Assembly: GCF_001186125.1 (NCBI RefSeq)
Contig: NW_014040220.1
Location: forward strand, 21,824-64,348
Direction of reading: 5' to 3'
Length of the DNA: 42,525 nucleotides
DNA from: Sphaeroforma arctica JP610
Lineage: Eukaryota; Opisthokonta; Ichthyosporea; Ichthyophonida
The stretch's first letter is position 1; every line of letters begins with the position of its first letter. Below, piece by piece: positions 33,172-42,525 of the stretch. A program made the position numbers and the translations under genes. The notes under the pieces were generated by a model that saw only the letters and a list, made by a program, of their open reading frames with translations, was not told the origin of the DNA and searched no databases.

Positions 33172-34430
33172 ATCCTCATGTTTGTACTCCCTAGAATCTT
33201 TTTAAACTTGTAAGACATAAGAGGTGTAGTAGCTTCACGTGTGCGACAAAGGATGATCTCTGTCGTAGGGATTAGATGTGACCCAATATTTAAGGCACTA
33301 GAGCCGTCAACGTTGTTAAATTCATACGTTCCGCTCTTCTTATCGGCCACAGAGATCATAAATGGTCCAATATATTTAGCCGTAAGCACAGTTGTATCGG
33401 AGTTGCGAGCCATAATGTTGACTATATCGCCTACCTCAATCTCGACTATTTTTTTGGTATCATTCCATCGTTTTTGTCTCTTCTTGAAAGCGATGTCCTT
33501 CATCTCCCTTAAACAAGGATAGACCACATCTATGGTCCGACGCATCTTCTCTAACCATGGTAACACATGATCATCTTGAGACTCCTTGTTGAAGGGTATC
33601 TGTAATTCACTATAACGGCCCCGGAAATAGGGAGCGGGTGTTGTACCAGTGACTGAATCAGGGGATTCGTTCATCTGTGTCTGTACCCAATTGATTGAGT
33701 ACGGCCACATGTCAGCATCATCAAGTAGTGCTGCTCGCATGAACTCCTTCATTTTTCTGTGTCGTACCTCGTTTGCACCTTGTGTCTGAGGCTTGTAAGG
33801 TACACCCATCTTATGGCATGAACCCGCAACGAGTAACAATGTCGTCATGACATCTCCTGTAAACTCACTACCGTTGTCGGAACATACAATAGCTGGCCAG
33901 CCGAAATCTGCGAAGCACTTATATATGCACTCAGCCACAGTTTGTGTCGATTTGTCCTTCAGCGGATATAATACATTATATCTTGATGGGACATCAAACA
34001 CGTGACAGACATATTTATCCTTCGTGTGTTCGGACGTGGGTAGCTCAACCAAATCAATGATAACCCGGCGCCACGGCTCGTCTTCTGATAAGCTGCGTAA
34101 AGCTGCGTATCCGTAGCGCTTGATCCGGTTAACTTCGCAGTTGTTACATTCGTGATACACCTGAGATATATATTGCTTGAGGTTCGGGTTTACGATTCCA
34201 CACCTCGTACAATCTTTCTCAGTTCTAACCTTATCCATGTGCTTAAGAGCATGATTTTGTCTTGACCACTTCAGAATCGCCTCCTGTGATTTACTTGTTA
34301 CATTGGAATCAGGAGGTGAGGATTCCACCGCGTCATCACCTGGACTCGAAGACTCGTCCTGCCCAATCTCGCCTAAAGCTTCTACATCGTGAATCCGACT
34401 AATGTTTGATCTGTCCAATAGGAAAGTCAT
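33168..34430 (-). CDS. Gypsy integrase
   Basis: 420 codons. RCGIVNP...YHECNNCEVNRIKRYG is the zinc-binding region. VIIDLVEL, CSDNGSEFTG and GANEVRHRKM give the DD35E residues in order. A C-terminal part with VGDIVNIMARN and KYIGPFMIS is the usual small SH3-like integrase end. The integrase joins element cDNA to the chromosome. The Met-rich acidic start (DESSSPGDD) is element-specific. Confidence 0.85.
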   Translation of the reverse strand: MTFLLDRSNISRIHDVEALGEIGQDESSSPGDDAVESSPPDSNVTSKSQEAILKWSRQNHALKHMDKVRTEKDCTRCGIVNPNLKQYISQVYHECNNCEVNRIKRYGYAALRSLSEDEPWRRVIIDLVELPTSEHTKDKYVCHVFDVPSRYNVLYPLKDKSTQTVAECIYKCFADFGWPAIVCSDNGSEFTGDVMTTLLLVAGSCHKMGVPYKPQTQGANEVRHRKMKEFMRAALLDDADMWPYSINWVQTQMNESPDSVTGTTPAPYFRGRYSELQIPFNKESQDDHVLPWLEKMRRTIDVVYPCLREMKDIAFKKRQKRWNDTKKIVEIEVGDIVNIMARNSDTTVLTAKYIGPFMISVADKKSGTYEFNNVDGSSALNIGSHLIPTTEIILCRTREATTPLMSYKFKKILGSTNMRI

Positions 34431-34677
34431 TCATCAATTGCTTAAGCAATCGAGTTTCCCTGTCAGACCGCATTTTGTTGTAGAAGGCTTTCGCTAGTGA
34501 TGCGCTCCTCTTTGATTCCTTTGAATTTGGCTGTATCTCGGTAACACGTACTGCAGGTGCTTGTGTTGTTCCAGCCTCCCGTTGAGACTTAGATGTCAAG
34601 AATGGAATCTTGATTTCTTCAACATCACGCTTGAAGGTCTCGAATTGTGTCCACTTGGTTGTTCCAACTGAACCTAT

Positions 34678-35067
34678 TCAACATATAATAGTATGTCGCC
34701 AAGGCGTCTTTTGGACTGCACGGGTACCCTGGTAGAGAAAAGTATCTACCTTTCTATCCACATAGATCGGCTCACATTGTATCATTGAGATCAACTGTGG
34801 TAGCCATTTATCTGAGTGTCTAAGGGGACAATACAACGTGATGGCAGCATTTTGAATATGTGCATAATTTAGCAACTGTGGTATTAATAACCATGGAGGA
34901 TTTGCCCAGGCATTCTCGTTAGACAAGTCAATCTGGAATCTATCTCCTTTCGGATGTTCCAGTGTCCGGTACCTTGGTAGTTGCGCATTGTGATGGGCAG
35001 CAAACATATCTATGGTATGTGGTCCATGTATGTTGTCTGCGATCTTAAACCACCGAGGATTGACCAT
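34678..35067 (-). CDS. Dam-like (DIRS-type methyltransferase-like) domain in gypsy pol
   Basis: About 130 residues: a WFKIADNIHGPHTIDMFAAH start (motif IDMFA at 19-23), NAQLPRY, DLSNENAW, then NPPWLLIPQLL with NPPW at residues 56-59 (plus-strand 34891-34902). TLYCPLRHSDKWLPQL and TPWRHTIIC follow. NPPW is the catalytic-motif form of N6-adenine methyltransferases ((D/N)PP(Y/F/W)). The IDxFAxxxNxQxxxY pattern is that of the Dam-like domain found after RNase H in DIRS elements. It lies between RNase H and integrase here. Activity is unproven. Confidence 0.65.
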   Translation of the reverse strand: MVNPRWFKIADNIHGPHTIDMFAAHHNAQLPRYRTLEHPKGDRFQIDLSNENAWANPPWLLIPQLLNYAHIQNAAITLYCPLRHSDKWLPQLISMIQCEPIYVDRKVDTFLYQGTRAVQKTPWRHTIIC

Positions 35068-36560
35068 CCAATCGTAACTAGCAACTCCCTAACCCTCTTA
35101 TTAAAGTCTGGTACGAAGCGAGACAACATGTAGGGTAAGTGATTGTGAATACCCGGTATGTGTGTTATGCTGAAAGAAAATTTTGCGATCGTGTCATGCC
35201 ATCGACTGACTAACTGTGAGTTAGGTTTCATGTCCTTTAGGTGTTGCAATGATTTCTGATCACATAGCACATTGAAGTGTGTGCCATATAGATAATCCTT
35301 AAAATGAGTGAGTGTAGTAACAATAGCCAAAAGCTCTTGTTGCACGGTTGGGTAATTGATCTGAGACGAATTCATAGCTCTACTAAAGAACTGTACATAT
35401 CTCGGTTTCCCATCAATCTTTTGATACAGAACGCCGCCGAGTGCCATGTCGGATGCGTTTGTTGCTACCCTGAATGGAATACCATCCTTTGGTGGTTGGA
35501 CTACTGGTGCCTGTTGAACCACTGTTTTGAGCTGCTTAAATGCGTCATCACATTCTTTGGTCCACAGCGCGCCTAGTTTGCCTTTATGACATCTCAAATG
35601 TCCAAAGGGCTTTAAGTAACTTGCCAGGTGTGGTACTCCGTCAGATAAAAATTTGACGATTCCGCACATGCTGTTGACATCCTTACCCGCGGTAGGAGTT
35701 CTCCAGTCTAGCAAGTGTCCGACCTTCCCGGGATCGATCATGATTCCATCCCCGGATACTCGGTAACCCAACAGTTGAATTTCGTTAAAACCGAAGTGAC
35801 ATTTCTTACTGTTGATCTTAGAGTTGTGCCTGTTGAGTCTGTCTAGAACCTCTCGCACAACTTTGTCGTGCTCCTCTTTGGTTTTGGTGAATATCACAAT
35901 GTCATCAATGTATTCTTGTACATTGTCCATGTCCCTAAACAAGTCTTGCATAATTTGCTGAAAGAACGCAGGCAATATGTCTAACCCAAGGGGGGCACCT
36001 TTGAACGAATATTGCTGACCCTCCCAGGTAAAGGTGAAATACTTCCGATGTGGTCGGTAGATCTTCATCTGGTGGTAGCCCTGCGTCAGGTCGATAGTGG
36101 AGAATATCTTAGCTCCCTCCATGCGCCTGAGTAGTTCGTTTATCCTTGGTAAGTGAAAATTGTGTGTCGGTATCAAAGCGTTAATTGGGCTCATATCCAA
36201 ACACACCCGAACTTTCTTCAGTGTCCCGTCAGAGTTGAATTGGTCGACGGCTAAAAGCGCTAGATTGACGGGAGTCGGCTCATAGTTGACTGCGATCACT
36301 CCGTCATCTAACCATGCTTTAACCTGTTCTCGTACGACCTGCTCATAACGCCATGCAACATAGTTACGTGTAAGACACTTCAGCTTCGAGAAATCTACTC
36401 TCGTCAGGTCTAGACTAACGTATCCGTTACTGAATTTGAACTTAGCCCAGTCCGTGATCCGAATCTTGTCATTCTCGAAAATCAAGTCCTTGAGTTTCTT
36501 TGTAAAGTGAGGGATTATCTCCTTCACAGTCTTCGAAGGTTTATATACCGGTTTCAACAA
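35010..36560 (-). CDS. Gypsy reverse transcriptase and RNase H
   Basis: 516 codons. The pattern includes VRVCLDMSPINALI, FSTIDLTQGYHQMKI, FKGAPLGLDILPAFFQQIM, EYIDDIVIFTKT (the YxDD box is YIDD) and KKCHFGFNEIQLLGYRVS. It then has the RNase H part FRVATNASDMALGGVLYQK with YPTVQQELLAIVTTL and FNVLCDQKSLQHL. These are the standard Ty3/gypsy motifs in order. It copies the element RNA to DNA and degrades the template. Confidence 0.93.
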   Translation of the reverse strand: MLKPVYKPSKTVKEIIPHFTKKLKDLIFENDKIRITDWAKFKFSNGYVSLDLTRVDFSKLKCLTRNYVAWRYEQVVREQVKAWLDDGVIAVNYEPTPVNLALLAVDQFNSDGTLKKVRVCLDMSPINALIPTHNFHLPRINELLRRMEGAKIFSTIDLTQGYHQMKIYRPHRKYFTFTWEGQQYSFKGAPLGLDILPAFFQQIMQDLFRDMDNVQEYIDDIVIFTKTKEEHDKVVREVLDRLNRHNSKINSKKCHFGFNEIQLLGYRVSGDGIMIDPGKVGHLLDWRTPTAGKDVNSMCGIVKFLSDGVPHLASYLKPFGHLRCHKGKLGALWTKECDDAFKQLKTVVQQAPVVQPPKDGIPFRVATNASDMALGGVLYQKIDGKPRYVQFFSRAMNSSQINYPTVQQELLAIVTTLTHFKDYLYGTHFNVLCDQKSLQHLKDMKPNSQLVSRWHDTIAKFSFSITHIPGIHNHLPYMLSRFVPDFNKRVRELLVTIGWSILGGLRSQTTYMDHIP

Positions 36561-36925
36561 AGTTCAATGTTAGTAGGTAAGCCTGTAATTGTGATACCTA
36601 ATGACAATAAATCACCCATACCTACTATGAGATCATAGTCTGGTGAAGTGATACATATGACTGCCTTAGTAACTGTAGTACGTTGGTCCGTCAATGTAAA
36701 CCTAAGATCGATTGCCATTTCTCTGCAAGTGATCTCTCTTTCATCAGCCAATTTCAACATAGTTGGCTCTGACTTGCGAGTAGCGTCTGTGATCATACAG
36801 AATCTAGAGCATGTACATGAAATTTGCGAGTCCAGATCTAACAGCACTTTTATTTCATGTCCGTTAACTCGTACGTCAAGAATTACACGCTCGTCTCGAG
36901 GTGCTTCCTTTTGTCTTAGTGACAA
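36554..36925 (-). CDS. Gypsy aspartic protease region
   Basis: About 123 codons. RVILDVRVNGHEIKVLLDLD corresponds to the start of the retropepsin fold, and YDLIVGMGDLLSLGITI to its end (pattern y.iilG...l...gi.i). It is related to the fragment at 9920-10190. Confidence 0.75.
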   Translation of the reverse strand: MSLRQKEAPRDERVILDVRVNGHEIKVLLDLDSQISCTCSRFCMITDATRKSEPTMLKLADEREITCREMAIDLRFTLTDQRTTVTKAVICITSPDYDLIVGMGDLLSLGITITGLPTNIELC

Positions 36926-36929
36926 GACC

Positions 36930-39921
36930 CGGTATGTTTGTCACTTAACTTCAACTTTTGGTTTCACCTTCCATGTATGCTTGTGGTAACCTCCAGTCCC
37001 GGTACAGTCGGCACACTTCTCGATAAAGTGCTTACTCTTTTCTGCGTGCCTTCCATTCCATCTGCCATTCGGCTCATGTCGGGTCATTCGTCAATTGCAA
37101 TCAATCTCACTACAGTTTTTGACCTTCCTATGCCTGGGCTTAGGGTTGCCTACCGGCGGTCAATTTCTGTTGGTCTGGTTACCCTTAGGGATGACATTGA
37201 TCTTGTTGCCTTCAGAACCATTGATATTTTTGTTCTTATTGCCACCCTTGTCACCCCCTTTGTGTACTTTCTGACCTCCAGTAGTGGATTGAGAGTCTCG
37301 ACTATTGCCTGATCCTCCGGTAAGATTGCCGCTGACCTTCCTCTGAGCATTAGTGACTTTCACCACGGAACTAGGGCATTTGGTAGACATCTGTTCCGCT
37401 CTCGAGTAAAATTCAGCCCAGGCTAAGTCCTCTAGCTTCATTATACCGTAGGTAGGTCCCTCAATGGAGATCTCTCGTACCTTGTCCGGGTAAGATTGAT
37501 GCATATCGGCGTACAGAATCTCTTGATATCTCCTATGTAGGTTTGACCAAAACATTGTCTGCACCCATAGTACACAGTGACATGTGTGTGTCCAACTCTA
37601 ATAAGTAGTGGGATACCGGCGTTCCTTCTTCCGGTGGTATCATGATCGATACAAACAATTCCGGTCGAGGGTCCGTCGAAAATAAGTGGACGATCATCTC
37701 ACTCTGCTTTTTCCACGTTTCCAGCCTAGTGATCGCTTGTTTCGCCTTCTCTAACTTGTTATACTTGTAAGAGAACGGCTTAAAGCTCTGCTGCGCTGCT
37801 TCGAATCATAGGTTCTTCCATAGATTGGCTGTAAGCATAATCTGTCCAAACTCTTTCAAAGACCTAGATAACAACGCCAGACTGCTAGTATCGATTGTAT
37901 CCTTTAAGTCATTTTGATCAGATCTGTATGTCGTTGGTAATTTACCTATGTCGTTTACAAATTCCTTGCCTTCCACAGCCTTCTCGGTCTGAATCACTCT
38001 TATTTCTGAATCAATCTTAGTACAGAAAGACTAGCGGCATCAATCCTACCTAGATCCATCGCCTCGAGTGAAGCTGCCTCGGTCTTGTTCATTTGAACAG
38101 TGAATTCAACAATTTCAGATTACTACTGGAGTGATCTAATCCCTTCTTGTCTGTTTGCATCTGACCATGCAGTCAGTTATCTGACTTATCCTTTGATCCA
38201 TCGATCTGTTTAATATTAATGAGCGCTTCGGATGGGACAGCATCTTTTGTCGTCATTGGGATAGCCGCTGGGGGCGAACTGTCTCCCGATGACGACGAGA
38301 ATTTTCTAGCTTTCACCTGAACAGGTTTAGGCTCTTCGGTCGGTTTGTCCTTCTGAGATACCTCTGGGGCGCTCTGTGGATTTCCTTTCAGTAATGGATT
38401 TGGATTAGGCTCCTGTTCAGATGCCATTCGCGACATTGCTGTTGCGTTCTATCCAGGGAAAATTGAGCTTCGGGTGATGAATATCGGAGTCTGTTTGCCT
38501 CTCCACTGTCTGACAACATCTCAAACGCCAATATAGCTTGATAGAGTGCCAATGGGTTGATATCAAGTCGGGAAGATCTACAAGAAGATCCCGAATTGCG
38601 TAACAAATTAAGAATGCAAAATTTCCATCTCTCTTAGGGATAATATTATTTATTTCAAAAATGGCAAGTATGTATGATACAATGTATGAACACATGGTAT
38701 GGCTCTCATAGTCGCTCTTCCAAATACCTCCGGCAGTATCTTTTGAAATTGACGGAAAAGTTTGCATGCTTGCTTACCTTCGTCAGTTTTCATTAATTTT
38801 AGCCGATTGATTGTAATATTTAGTATCCCTAAACAAATCGTACCCAAACTTTCTTACCGCTGCATTCATCACATACCTCGGTGAGATGGTACCATCTGGG
38901 TTGGTCTTCAATACGTCCGGAAAGTACGTTCCATACGTATTTCAAAACACCCGTGCCCTGTTGGCCCGCTGTCGGATCAACTCTCGTTGACCCTTCTTCT
39001 GAAGATCAATCTGTGCCTGGTATGAATTGTCCAGAGCAAAGTTCTGTCGTCAAGTCGGTCGGAGTGATGTTTTGGGTATACGCAGGAATTGTAAGGCAAT
39101 CCTGCTGTCAGAATCGTCGTCTCGACGGTGAAATGTCTGGTCCACATCATCTGGACCTATATCCACGAATCACAGTTATTCTTCCGATACGTTGATTTGG
39201 GGCTGATCCAACAGTGCTGTTGGCTCATCCTCCGAGTCATCCTCCCCTGTTTCATCATGACTTCGATCCTTCGCTGCGGTTTGCTTTTTCTTCCGCTGCT
39301 TAGGGATAATATTATTTAGGTCTCAAATCATGTAGCATTGGTTGGTAGTCCTTCAAGAAGGCTCTCCTATCTCTTGCTATCATGTGATAAGTAGGATCTC
39401 GCTTACGTGCTTTGCGCGTATCCATTGGTGAAGATGGTACATCTGATTCCAGTGCCTGTCGCACTTCTTCTGAAGTTGAATTATCTGAGGATTGCGTTTT
39501 CTCGGCGTTTCCCTTTCGAGATTTCGCATTCTTCGCAAGTGGTTTCTGTGGCTCCGTAGTCACATTACTTCCGGATTCACATCACCTCCCATGGTTATAA
39601 CCGATATCGCCATCGACTGTATCACCTACGCAGCAAATTCCGCGAACGACTATTCCAAGCCGAAATCCGGTCGTCTCAGAACCTACTACGGTCGTATCTC
39701 ACTTTACATGGACCAGCGGAAGGGCTGCTACGAATCTTCGACCGCATCTGGCGTTATGCCGCGGATATACTTGACATTTTTGAAATAAATAATATTTTCC
39801 CTATACCCGAGTCAACCAACTTCTTTCGTTTTTGTTTAGTCAGAGTTGGTACTGGTTGTCTCGGTGTGATCTCAGTTACGTTAGAGTCCACTGATGATGC
39901 CGGGGGTGTTTTCTGCTTCAT
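36930..39921 (-). pseudogene. Gypsy gag region (broken, rearranged)
   Basis: The presumed start is MKQKTPPASSVDSNVTEITP, from 39921. Downstream pieces include a basic Ser-rich part (39563-39312), a Glu/Pro/Ser-rich part (38436-38173) and a Gly/Asn/Lys-rich part (37564-37160). The last lies near a Cys/His-containing segment at about 36990-37060 that may be the nucleocapsid. A plus-strand coding-looking stretch at about 39600-39800 and three copies of a short AT-rich sequence indicate an internal rearrangement. Several breaks; a fossil. Confidence 0.65.
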
Positions 39922-40022
39922 CGCCTACAGTAAACCAATTTATTTTGCAGCCTTAGTTACATTCGCTGCCTTATTGTTTCCTTTCGTCATAATATCGATA
40001 GCGTATTATAGACTTAAAAATA

Positions 40023-40725
40023 TGTAAAAGTCGGTCTCCTCTAGGCTGACTATACGATAACAGGACGCATATTTTACATTTCACGCCTCGAAACAATTAT
40101 CTAATCAAATTGACCAATACAGTATCTCTAAGTCCAATTTAAGAAAATAAAAAATAAAATCAAACCCCAAACTGATGCAGTTTACATCTGCACCTAAACC
40201 CCATCACTTGGTACCTAGCTCCCCATCCCATTTAAGGCATAGACGGGGGTACATCTAGTTGGCTGGCTAGGAGGAATCAAAACCAGGTTGCCCTAAATTC
40301 TAACTCTGATCCTGTCCTTTTCTCAGTGGATTATCTTGCTCTGAGATCATTATCGAATTATACCATAGGTTTGTACGTACCAACAACCATTTCATGCCTG
40401 AGACCCTCTCTCATGGTACTCCCGTTAATTAGAGATTCCCAAAGTGTCATTTTCAGGTGTCAGATTTGTATCATTCCTATATTTTGTACAATTCTAATTT
40501 CAGTGAAAAAACCAATCTATATTTGAGAAACCACCTAATTGTCCACAGTAGAGTCCCATACTCTACTGAGTACTATCACATGTTCAGAATCTTGAATATC
40601 TCAATTCTTGTTCATGTCCAATACGTTAAAAGTATTCCAGTACCAGTATAAACGTTTGTATTTATTAATACGTTTATAGTATACGCTAACTGTGCAACTA
40701 CTATTAGGAACCCGCTATTTTTACA
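40023..40725 (-). repeat. Gypsy 5' LTR (703 bp)
   Basis: On the plus strand it runs from TGTAAAAGTCGGTCTCCTCT to CGCTATTTTTACA. It is the LTR from which the minus-strand element would be transcribed. A primer-binding site next to it was not identified. Confidence 0.9.
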
Positions 40726-41283
40726 ATGGGAACCGAAACAAGTCTTATTTGAAACAATCTTATTTATATATCTTATTGTTTACTTTATTAAAATAAGTCG
40801 CTAGGCACCAATTTTCGCCACGCCTCTTGAGGATGTTAGGCTTATTCAATTTTCAGAAGGCTATGCAAAGACGCAAAAATGTGTGTGACTCTGATCTACT
40901 CTTGAGGTTTAACGATGTAGCAGAGACTAAGCCAATCACCAGAGTTGCGAACTAAAGTATACTCTTTAAAAAAACCCACCAAAATATAAACCCTAAACCC
41001 TAACTGTACACAGACAAATAAATGACAAAAATTGAGCCGATTCCGTTCAAAAAAATAAACATAAAAATAAGCGTTATCTTAAATATTATCCTTTGGGTTT
41101 ACGAATAGGTACATTTTCTGAGGCAGCCAAACTGTCTCGAATTGTCCTATTTTTCACTTTGTGTGAGATGTGAATAGTTTCAAATCGCCTTTTCATGAAA
41201 AAAGGTCCATTAATCAAGTGCAATTTAGAAAAAATTTATGGTCGATTTGCCCCGGATATACTTTAAAACGCTTAAGCTTAGCT

Positions 41284-41335
41284 GAGTCTGGAGTCTAGAC
41301 TCTGGAGTCTAGACTCTGGAGTCTGGAGTCTGGAC
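41284..41335. repeat. Palindromic 14-bp tandem repeat
   Basis: Repeats of TCTGGAGTCTAGAC and a shorter GGAGTCT form. The core GAGTCTAGACTC is a perfect 12-bp palindrome present twice. Confidence 0.9.
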
Positions 41336-41464
41336 CTGACCGAGGAACACATACAAATAAAAAAGTGCATATTATTATTTTCAACGTTTTATATACGTAT
41401 TTATTATTTTAGGAAATACAAAAATATGTATATAATTAAAATTAGGAATACTATTCTTTTATAT

Positions 41465-41605
41465 ATTTTTTGCCATATTTATGAAAAATATTTGGCATAT
41501 TTATTTCATATTCATCATATTCCTAAAAAATATATTTCGTGCATGTTTCATATTTATTATTTTTCCAAAAATATATATGTTACATATTTATTATTTCTCT
41601 TGTAT
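41465..41605. repeat. AT-rich tandem repeat of about 43 bp
   Basis: Three degenerate copies share AAAAATAT...CATATTTATTATT...TCC. The hydrophobic open frame across them is a by-product of AT-rich sequence. Confidence 0.65.
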
Positions 41606-42525
41606 AATTTCCTCATATTTGTTTTTTCTCCTATATTTCCATATATTTAAATACTTCATACTACAAGGTATTGACATAGCTTGCTATTTAGTATGTGTGA
41701 CGATAGTTGATACTAAAAGTTAAAAACACATTGATAAACAGTCCTTGTGTATGCACAACACATATGCACAACGTAGCATAGTAATCTACCAAGGCTGAGT
41801 CATAGAACTCGACAGAGATCATTTAGCAGTGAAGCAGGAAGATGTACAGATTAAGGTGCACTTGAATACTGTGCACTAGGGTGGCATATGTGAGCATGTG
41901 GGCTTATATTGTCACTGTATATAAGTCAAATAAACTAACAATCTATGTGTTGCTTGTCAGTATTTCAACACCACAAGAGTATAAAACTGGATTGATTTTT
42001 TTTGCCGCCTTTTTTTGTTCGAAAAAACAATCAATTTTTAAATTGGTAACAATTTGCCACCTTATTTGAAAAAGGTGGTCAACATGCATCGCGCGGAATC
42101 AGGATAAATTGCAACTGACGCTATACTACTGGTACAATAGCTCTGAAATTGGTAACATTGCTCAAGGACAATACTAATGATAGGTGTGAACAATTATTTG
42201 TATGACTATGAATTACAAAGTTCACAATGTCGCTTCTGGCAGGATATGTGACAAGTGTGGACTACGTCGTCTGTGACCAGGATGCGCTCAGGAGACAAAA
42301 TATCGAACTAGTATGTATTGTGAAAAAGCGTTTTTCGGTTATCACCCGACTACAATAGTGTCAAAAAGAGTGTCCAACATGTGGGTTTGTAATTTTTGAT
42401 GTTATTTCCTCCAATTTGGTATAGTTCAAATTACAGGGTCTTTCACGCATACTTGCGAAGTTACACAACTATATATATGGACACATATGTCCATGAAAAC
42501 ACACATATATATATACAGACGATAA

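Larger units (their letters stand above)
31791..40725 (-). mobile_element. Ty3/gypsy LTR retrotransposon with Dam-like domain, minus strand
   Basis: Two LTRs enclose, in minus-strand order, gag, aspartic protease, reverse transcriptase/RNase H, a Dam-like domain, integrase and a short basic tail. RT before integrase identifies Ty3/gypsy. Hand comparison of the LTRs suggests about 95% identity plus one large length difference, so this insertion is younger than the copia element. The reverse transcriptase/RNase H and integrase frames are long and open, while gag is clearly broken. I estimate several to ten breaks overall. No matching target-site duplication was seen at its ends. It has inserted just past the SAP-domain frame. 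Confidence 0.92.
40726..42525. other. No recognised gene; AT-rich flank
   Basis: Only short frames occur. A telomere-like AAACCCTAAACCCTA lies at 40988-41002. Two tandem arrays are listed separately. The right end has TA/CA-rich sequence with a small inverted repeat (ATGGACA...TGTCCAT near 42475). Confidence 0.6.

Noticed and set aside
31786-40730. Target-site duplication of the gypsy element
   Set aside because: The five bases before the left LTR (CATTG) and after the right LTR (ATGGG) do not match.
41426-41723. Hydrophobic membrane-like frames
   Set aside because: They arise from an AT-rich tandem repeat and show Ile/Tyr/Phe bias with no conserved pattern.
42057-42078. CCACCTT...AAGGTGG hairpin followed by T/A-rich sequence
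   Set aside because: It looks like a bacterial terminator, but the window is eukaryotic and no gene ends here.
42208-42276. 23-codon frame with CDKC motif
   Set aside because: Too short, with a single CxxC and no surrounding domain; a zinc finger cannot be supported.

Overview
The window is eukaryotic nuclear DNA. It holds one host gene followed by about 35 kb of transposable-element remains. The host gene has GT-AG introns of 350-900 bp, and there are no bacterial-style operons or ribosome-binding sites. Short TTTAGGG-like (and TTTCAGGG variant) tracts are scattered through it. A unicellular relative of animals with a repeat-rich genome (for example an ichthyosporean) would fit, but that is a guess from gene style and element content, not a demonstrated identification.

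Layout. (1) 1-6337: microsatellites, then the last seven visible exons (1312-6337, + strand) of the mitochondrial processing peptidase alpha subunit; the 5' part lies outside the window. Five of its introns, counting the one entered at the left edge, carry their own tandem array or local duplication. (2) 6338-9800: no convincing gene. (3) 9920-10930: a minus-strand Ty3/gypsy fragment. (4) 10934-about 17630: a broken Ty1/copia element with two LTRs. (5) 17702-19277: a piggyBac-like transposase relic with a cysteine-rich tail. (6) About 20000-23802: a decayed transposase-like gene with a putative DDE core, two C2HC finger-like repeats and a Pro-Thr-Pro repeat tail. It resembles, from memory, an uncharacterised family common in cnidarian genomes. 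(7) A CA microsatellite and an assembly gap of 685 N (24041-24725). (8) 25114-27240: minus-strand decayed coding sequence of unknown identity. (9) 27721-31345: a THAP-domain, P-element-like transposase relic, followed by a small SAP-domain ORF (31352-31765). (10) 31791-40725: a minus-strand Ty3/gypsy element with both LTRs. (11) 40726-42525: AT-rich DNA with short repeats.

The most notable signals are these. The copia and the gypsy element both carry the same accessory domain, which looks like the Dam-like N6-adenine methyltransferase domain known from DIRS-type retroelements; each has it at a different place in pol. The cnidarian-like transposase family is present in a different zinc-finger context. 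Short telomere-motif tracts occur repeatedly, one flanked by a 12-bp direct repeat and one inside the piggyBac gene. A peptidase intron array has duplicated the exon end together with its splice donor.

All alignments were made by eye and all family assignments come from recognised motifs. No database search was possible.
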